In this document: one piece after another, positions 6,238 through 10,403 of the stretch
Layout: each line of letters begins with the position of its first letter
How positions within the stretch are numbered: the stretch's first letter is position 1
NCBI GenBank assembly: GCA_009704445.1
Contig: WLED01000036.1
Location: forward strand, 1 to 10,403
Origin: Actinomycetota bacterium
GTDB lineage: Bacteria > Actinomycetota > Actinomycetes > Nanopelagicales > Nanopelagicaceae
DNA: 10,403 nucleotides
Direction of reading: 5' to 3'
Position numbers and translations under genes: made by a program
Notes under the pieces: generated by a model
Seen by the model: only the letters and a program-made list of their open reading frames with translations
Told to the model about the DNA's origin: nothing
The model's database searches: none

Positions 6238-7364
6238 GTTTCAAATATCCCGTTGTTATGCCGAAGATGAGCATGACTATGGAAACTGGAGAGCTTTTGC
6301 TTTTCCATGTAAAAGTTGGCGACCAGGTTAAATCTGGCGATGTTTTATTTGAAGTAATGACAGACAAAATCGATATGGAAGTTGAAGCACCGGCAGATGG
6401 TGTGATTGAAACTTTAGTTGGCACACCAGGTGATGTCATTGAAATTGGTAAACCAGTATTGATCATGCTTACTGAAACAGAGGTTATGGCCTTTGATTTT
6501 GGCGGCGATGCTGCTGCGCCTGCTGCTCCGCTTGCAGAACCAGTTGCTCCTGTAGCTGCGGCTCCGGTTGTGCAACCTGTCGCACCTGTCGCACCTGTAG
6601 TTGCGGCACCAGTTGTGCAACCTGTCGCACCAACTCCGCCTCCCGCTGCACCTGCGCCGGTAGTTGTTGCGCCAGTTGCTGCACCAATCATTGTTAACAC
6701 ATCTGTTAAAGCCGTTCCTAAGGCCCGAGTAGAAGCAGCTAATCGTGGAATTGATCTTCGTACGGTGCATCCAACTGGGCCGGATCGAACAATCACGATG
6801 TCAGATATCAATTCTGCCCAAGTAGATCCAGCAATATTAAAGCGACAAGCAGCAAACAAAGCTCTGATCGCTAAGGGAATTGAAATGACTCGCGGTATTG
6901 CCCAGGCTTCTTTTAATCGCCGCGCCAATGCAAACTTTGATCACGCACAGTTGATATCTGCATGGGCCAAAGTTTTGCGAGCTCGCCCAGATTTAGCAGC
7001 CCATCAACATGTTGGAGTTTCACTCATCATTGAATCCAAATATGGAAGCGCACTCCCAGTCTTTAGAGATCCTGATCTAATAAATATCGAAGAGTTGCGA
7101 ACACTTGTTTCTTCTACTTCTGATGCTGCAAAAAATGGCAAGGTGCCAATTGCAATGCTCAGTGGTGGGACCACAACAATTTTTGACCTAACCACTTACT
7201 CTATGAGTTCTGCTACTCCCTTGTTATTCCCAAATCAAGTCACGTCCCTGACTATTGGTTATGACAGCGAAAGCACAAAAAATATTTCTTTAACTATTGA
7301 TCTAAACTTCTGTGACTTTTATGATGGTGCACTACTTTTAGATGCTCTCATCGCTTCCCTTTAG
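6234..7364 (+). CDS. pdhC: E2-like lipoyl protein with a reduced, probably non-catalytic acyltransferase domain
   Basis: A 376-residue protein with E2 architecture. The lipoyl domain (1-80) has lipoylation site Lys45 in TDKIDMEVEAP. An Ala/Pro/Val linker spans about 92-155. The peripheral subunit-binding domain (about 158-192) has PKARVEAANRGIDL and HPTGPDRTITMSDI. The remaining 180 residues align by eye with the acyltransferase fold: VGVSLIIESKYGSALPVFRD (260-279) and SGGTTTIFDL (310-319, the usual GGTFTISNLG). The domain is shorter than the usual roughly 230 residues, lacking the region around MRRTIARRLTES. The catalytic motif DHRxxDGA is replaced by FCDFYDGA (359-366), putting Cys360 where His is expected. 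It follows E1-beta with a 4-base overlap. It can probably carry an acyl-lipoyl arm and scaffold E1/E3, but direct acyl transfer to CoA is doubtful. The symbol is provisional. Confidence 0.85.
   Translation: MSFKYPVVMPKMSMTMETGELLLFHVKVGDQVKSGDVLFEVMTDKIDMEVEAPADGVIETLVGTPGDVIEIGKPVLIMLTETEVMAFDFGGDAAAPAAPLAEPVAPVAAAPVVQPVAPVAPVVAAPVVQPVAPTPPPAAPAPVVVAPVAAPIIVNTSVKAVPKARVEAANRGIDLRTVHPTGPDRTITMSDINSAQVDPAILKRQAANKALIAKGIEMTRGIAQASFNRRANANFDHAQLISAWAKVLRARPDLAAHQHVGVSLIIESKYGSALPVFRDPDLINIEELRTLVSSTSDAAKNGKVPIAMLSGGTTTIFDLTTYSMSSATPLLFPNQVTSLTIGYDSESTKNISLTIDLNFCDFYDGALLLDALIASL
6552..6641 (+). repeat. 45-bp (15-residue) direct duplication in the E2 linker
   Basis: Two adjacent units with a 45-base period, 6552-6596 and 6597-about 6641, encode the Ala/Pro/Val linker. 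The word APVVQPVAP occurs at residues 110-118 and 125-133. A 20-base identical core begins at 6567 and again at 6612, and the second copy diverges after about 6631. The near-identity at the DNA level indicates a recent in-frame tandem duplication lengthening the flexible arm that lets the lipoyl domain swing between active sites. Confidence 0.85.
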
Positions 7365-7394
7365 AAGCCCTAAACAAAAGGACATCCGATCACA

Positions 7395-9083
7395 ATGCTC
7401 ACTGGTATACCCGCAAGTTCTGGTGCAGCAATTGGTCCATTCTTTTTGCTCAACACAAATATTCCTGTTGCAGATGCGCAGCAATCACAGTTAAGTGCTG
7501 AGCAAGAAACTCAGACCTTAACCGCAGCAATTGCGCGAGTGGGTACAGATTTAGATTCACGTGCTGCACGTACCACTGGTGAGCTACATGAAATTTTGGT
7601 TGCAATGGCAGAGATTGCAACTGATCCTGCTATTGCAGAAGAAGCAGCAGCATTTATCGCAGGTGGTCGCACGGCAAGCTTTGCAATAGTTAAAGCGACA
7701 GAGGTTTTTCAGGAGTTATTGACGGCTTCCGGTGGTTATTTAGCAGAGCGTGTGAGTGATGTTGCAAATATTCGAGATCGCATTCTGTGTGAAATTGCAG
7801 GAATTTCTTACCCGGAGATTCCACACTTAGATGTTCCAACTGTTCTGATTGCTCAAGATTTATCGCCAGCAGATACTGCGGATTTAGAGACAGAAAAGAT
7901 TTTGGCAATTGTTACTGCAGGTGGTGGGCCAACAAGCCACACGGCGATCATTGCGCGTTCCAATGGAATCGCAGCCATTGTTGCCTGTCCTGGCGTTGTA
8001 CAAGCAGCAATAGCTTCACCGAATGCAATAGTGGCTGTGGATGCAACAACTGGTGATGTTGTCTTTAATCCAGATTCAGCTGTTAAATCGGCAATTGAAA
8101 GTAAGATCGAAAAGATCAAAGCACGCAAATCTAGAACTGTTGCTAGATCTAAAGATGGCTACATCACAACAGATAATGTTGTAGTTCCAATTTATGCAAA
8201 CATTGGTCGTCTTGAAGATACAGCAGCTGCAGTCACAGCAGGAGCAGATGGTGTTGGTTTACTGCGCACAGAGCTTTTGTATCTAGATCGAAACGATGCG
8301 CCAACTCTTCAAGAGCAAACTGCAATATACACAGAGTTGTTCACTCCCTTTAATAATCAAAAAGTGATCATTAGAACATTAGATGCGGGCGCCGATAAGC
8401 CAATGGCATTTATTTCATTTGATAATGAACCAAACCCAGCGTTAGGTGTTCGTGGCTATCGAACAATTAATAAACATGAAAATCTACTTCGCACACAGTT
8501 GCAAGCAATTGCAGCTTCAGCAAAGGCCACTAAGGCTGAAGTATGGGTAATGGCGCCGATGATCACATTGCCAGAAGAGGCAAAAAACTTTGTTGCAATG
8601 GCAAAAGAATATGGATTAGATAAAGCAGGTGTAATGATCGAAGTACCTGCTGCTGTTTTTCTTGCAGATGAAATTACAAAGGTCTGTCACTTTGTCTCAA
8701 TTGGTACAAATGATTTGGGTCAGTATTTACATGCTGCTGATAGAGAGTCTGCAGCACTTGCAGGATTTAATGACCCATGGCAACCAGCTTTACTACGCGC
8801 TGTTCATCAAATTGCACAAGCAGGAATCAAAAACAACTGCCCCGTTGGTGTCTGTGGTGAAGCAGCATCTGATCCAACATTGGCATCAGTATTAGTTGGC
8901 ATGGGTGTCTCTTCACTTTCGAGCAGTGTTGCAACATTGATCGATGTGGCCCAGGCAATTACAGCCCATTCATCTCAGCAGTTAACTCTGGCCGGTAAGG
9001 CAGCAGTTGCTGCAAAGACAGCCGCCGATGCCAAAAACGCTGCCCGCAAAGAACTGGTTGAGTTGGCCAATCTGGGCCTCTGA
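7395..9083 (+). CDS. ptsI: PTS Enzyme I (phosphoenolpyruvate-protein phosphotransferase)
   Basis: A 562-residue Enzyme I of near-normal length (E. coli has 575). It takes phosphate from phosphoenolpyruvate, releases pyruvate, and phosphorylates HPr. Domains run in order: the N-terminal HPr-binding helical part (about 30-140); the swivelling phosphohistidine domain with active His182 in GGGPTSHTAIIARSNGIA (about 177-194); and the C-terminal PEP-binding barrel with GADGVGLLRTELLYLDR, DAGADKP, NPALGVRGYR, VSIGTNDLGQY, and Cys487 in GVCGEAASDP, the usual proton donor. All key residues are kept. It starts 30 bases after the E2 stop. AAGGA at 7378-7382 is the only visible ribosome site, with a rather long 12-base gap. 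The position suggests co-transcription with the dehydrogenase, while its partner ptsH is encoded on the opposite side of that cluster. Confidence 0.96.
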   Translation: MLTGIPASSGAAIGPFFLLNTNIPVADAQQSQLSAEQETQTLTAAIARVGTDLDSRAARTTGELHEILVAMAEIATDPAIAEEAAAFIAGGRTASFAIVKATEVFQELLTASGGYLAERVSDVANIRDRILCEIAGISYPEIPHLDVPTVLIAQDLSPADTADLETEKILAIVTAGGGPTSHTAIIARSNGIAAIVACPGVVQAAIASPNAIVAVDATTGDVVFNPDSAVKSAIESKIEKIKARKSRTVARSKDGYITTDNVVVPIYANIGRLEDTAAAVTAGADGVGLLRTELLYLDRNDAPTLQEQTAIYTELFTPFNNQKVIIRTLDAGADKPMAFISFDNEPNPALGVRGYRTINKHENLLRTQLQAIAASAKATKAEVWVMAPMITLPEEAKNFVAMAKEYGLDKAGVMIEVPAAVFLADEITKVCHFVSIGTNDLGQYLHAADRESAALAGFNDPWQPALLRAVHQIAQAGIKNNCPVGVCGEAASDPTLASVLVGMGVSSLSSSVATLIDVAQAITAHSSQQLTLAGKAAVAAKTAADAKNAARKELVELANLGL

Positions 9084-9102
9084 ACCCTAAAAAAGGGCGA
9101 TT

Positions 9103-9143
9103 TGGCCTGTTTTAAGAAGCCTCAACGGAGTGCCTTAAAGCCA
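9103..9143 (+). other. extended stem-loop between ptsI and the SorC regulator
   Basis: TGGC 9103-9106 pairs with GCCA 9140-9143. TTTAAG 9111-9116 pairs with CTTAAA 9134-9139. GC 9119-9120 pairs with GC 9132-9133, and CTC 9121-9123 pairs with GAG 9128-9130 around the tetraloop AACG. That gives 15 pairs with small bulges (CTGT, AA, T). No U-run follows, so it is not a classic intrinsic terminator. A weaker hairpin CCCT-AAAAA-AGGG sits just before it at 9085-9097, directly after the ptsI stop. Together they may end ptsI mRNA, stabilise its 3' end, or form a leader element. Nothing else in 9084-9240 is clearly assignable. Confidence 0.5.
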
Positions 9144-9243
9144 AGCAAGTGACCCGCAGGTGGCCTTCAAATGGCCTCAAATCTGATACCCGCCGGTACT
9201 AATTGCTCCTAAATTTTGCTCGTTTGTGCTTGATTTCCCTGTG

Positions 9244-9273
9244 TGAAGCAATGCACACTAAGTCAATTGCTCA
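9244..9273. promoter_or_regulatory. candidate operator upstream of the SorC-family regulator
   Basis: The imperfect inverted repeat TGAAGCAAT (9244-9252) / ATTGCTCA (9266-9273) has one extra base in the left arm. It lies 15 bases before the regulator's start. A smaller inverted repeat GTGTG/CACAC (9241-9245, 9254-9258) overlaps it. The half-site word TTGCTC also occurs upstream at 9203-9208 and 9216-9221. SorC-family proteins bind paired half-sites and commonly control their own operon, so autoregulation by a sugar-phosphate-sensitive switch is a reasonable inference. No convincing -35/-10 pair was found here. Confidence 0.35.
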
Positions 9274-9287
9274 ATGAATGAACGGAT

Positions 9288-10262
9288 GTGACGATAGTGA
9301 AGCAGCGTGAGACAGAGTTAATTCTGCGCGCAGCACGCCTGTATTACGAGGGCCACTATTCGCAAGATCAGGTTGCATCCAAACTCAATACATCGAGATC
9401 AAATGTTTCGCGCATGCTCTCAGATGCAAAACGTTTTGGCTTTGTTGAAATCAAGATTGTTTCTCCAACACACAAGCATGAATCACTTTCTCAGCAGCTA
9501 TCAGAGCTGCTTAAGATCAAAGATGTTCAGGTAATTGCAACTGAGTCCAACGACTTAACACTCAACACAATTGGCCGGGCAGCTGCGAGCGCCCTTCTCA
9601 AGCACTTACGCGATAACCAAACTATTGCAATCTCATGGGGTCGCGGTTTAGAGGCAACGGTAGTTAATGCTCATTCAGAGACACTTTCAGGTTTAAAGGT
9701 CACTCAACTTATGGGCTCACTCTCATCTGTTAGCACCTCAGTTAGCGCCGAAGAGCTTGGTCGCAACTTGGCTAAAAACCTTAACGCTCAGTTCATACCA
9801 TTCTTATCACCTGTTGTTGTTAACAGCACCAAAGTTCGTGATTCACTTTTAGAAGAAGAAAGTATCGCCAAGTCGCTCCAGCTCGCACGCGGTGCACATG
9901 TGGCATTAGTTGGAATCGGCTCAAATGGTTCATCATCTAGTGAAATGGTCTTTTCAGAGTTCAAAACCTCAAAGGCAGATCGCGAAGCATTGGCCTCTAG
10001 CTATGCAGGCGATGTTGCTGCTCGCTTCTACAAAAAAGATGGTTCGCCACTTTCTAGTGCCATGGACGGCCGCGTAATCGGACTTACTTTGGAAGAGATT
10101 AAAAATATCCCTCGCGTAATTGGCGTTGCATCAGGGGCTGAGAAGGTTGCCGGTGTGGTGGGCGCTGCTAATGCTGGATTGATTGATACCTTAATTGTGG
10201 ATTTAGCGTGTGCTAACTCTGTTGTTAAATCACTACAACCATCGGCGGTAAAGAGCGCATGA
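9288..10262 (+). CDS. SorC-family sugar-responsive transcriptional regulator
   Basis: A 324-residue regulator with two domains. The N-terminal helix-turn-helix spans about residues 20-55, with the recognition region YSQDQVASKLNTSRSNVSRM. It is followed by a sugar-phosphate-binding domain (about 62-318) of the SorC/DeoR(B. subtilis)/CggR type. Family marks are AISWGRGLEAT (114-124), VALVGIGSN (205-213), GDVAARFY (241-248) and GRVIGLTLEEIKNIPRVIGVA (from 261). These proteins bind sugar phosphates such as glucitol-, sorbose- or fructose-phosphates and switch transport operons. The start is GTG with a weak AACGGA just upstream. A second GTG at 9297 is an alternative that would remove three residues. 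It overlaps the next gene by four bases (ATGA), and the GutM-like neighbour points to glucitol or a similar polyol as effector. The exact ligand cannot be read from the sequence. Confidence 0.9.
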   Translation: MTIVKQRETELILRAARLYYEGHYSQDQVASKLNTSRSNVSRMLSDAKRFGFVEIKIVSPTHKHESLSQQLSELLKIKDVQVIATESNDLTLNTIGRAAASALLKHLRDNQTIAISWGRGLEATVVNAHSETLSGLKVTQLMGSLSSVSTSVSAEELGRNLAKNLNAQFIPFLSPVVVNSTKVRDSLLEEESIAKSLQLARGAHVALVGIGSNGSSSSEMVFSEFKTSKADREALASSYAGDVAARFYKKDGSPLSSAMDGRVIGLTLEEIKNIPRVIGVASGAEKVAGVVGAANAGLIDTLIVDLACANSVVKSLQPSAVKSA

Positions 10263-10403
10263 GCAATATAGGCAAGCTATTTATTCTCATTGGAATCATG
10301 TGGCTGTTTCAGCTCTGGTTTGCCTACAAGCAAGCAAAAATTTTCCAAGACGATATCCGTGGACTGCGCAAGCAGGGCACCATGGCTATTGGTGTTGGCG
10401 GAC
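10259..10403 (+). CDS. gutM: GutM-like glucitol operon activator, N-terminal part (cut by window end)
   Basis: The first 48 residues of an open frame running off the window. A hydrophobic, Trp-containing segment (about 5-22, FILIGIMWLFQLWFAYKQ) is followed by a soluble stretch IFQDDIRGLRKQGTMAIGVGG. This matches the GutM layout: a short membrane anchor, then a helix ending in a Gln-Gly followed by a hydrophobic strand and a glycine pair. GutM is an accessory activator in the E. coli glucitol (srl/gut) PTS operon, encoded beside the transporter and regulator genes. The start ATG overlaps the SorC regulator's stop by four bases, so the two are likely one transcript. The call rests on a short N-terminus plus context, and other small single-pass membrane proteins are possible. 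Confidence 0.7.
   Translation, partial: MSNIGKLFILIGIMWLFQLWFAYKQAKIFQDDIRGLRKQGTMAIGVGG

Noticed and set aside
6221..6928. A 235-codon open frame on the minus strand opposite the E2 gene, rich in Gly, Ala and Thr.
   Set aside because: It is the antisense reading of the E2 linker and lipoyl domain. It has no recognisable domain, and the plus-strand protein has clear family motifs.
9103..9143. Hairpin considered as a standard intrinsic terminator of ptsI.
   Set aside because: The stem is bulged and A/T-rich in the middle and is followed by CAAGCAAG, not a run of T. A termination role is possible but not supported by form.

Overview
The window looks like the chromosome of a small-genome, low-to-moderate GC actinobacterium. 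The gene order ispF-cysS-rlmB is typical of Actinobacteria. Genes are packed tightly with 4-base start/stop overlaps, GTG and TTG starts are used, and ptsH carries a leaderless-type promoter. The modest GC content together with actinobacterial synteny suggests a freshwater acI-type lineage (Nanopelagicales: Planktophila/Nanopelagicus). That placement is inferred from style and gene content and was not checked against any database.

Left half, all on the minus strand and read right to left: ptsH (HPr), ispF, cysS and rlmB form a compact operon. An SGNH/GDSL hydrolase gene follows after a 72-base gap, and then a tRNA-Thr(UGU) with its own likely promoter. The SGNH gene ends in a 21-bp tandem repeat of three copies, and each copy carries the same in-frame stop codon.

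Right half, all on the plus strand: a short divergent region (4161-4240) separates ptsH from genes for E1-alpha, E1-beta and an E2-like subunit of a 2-oxo acid dehydrogenase complex, linked by 4-base overlaps. ptsI (Enzyme I) follows 30 bases later. A 204-base spacer with a strong hairpin and repeated TTGCTC words leads to a SorC-family sugar-responsive regulator. This overlaps by 4 bases the start of a GutM-like gene that is cut by the window edge.

Functional reading: HPr and Enzyme I are the two general PTS phosphocarriers. They flank a dehydrogenase that would use pyruvate or a related 2-oxo acid or acetoin, and pyruvate is the product of the Enzyme I reaction. SorC followed by GutM predicts a glucitol/sorbitol-type PTS transporter just beyond the right edge. 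The most unusual protein is the E2 subunit: its lipoyl domain and subunit-binding domain are intact, but its acyltransferase domain is shortened and the usual catalytic histidine is replaced. The dehydrogenase E3 subunit (lipoamide dehydrogenase) and IspD are not in the window.
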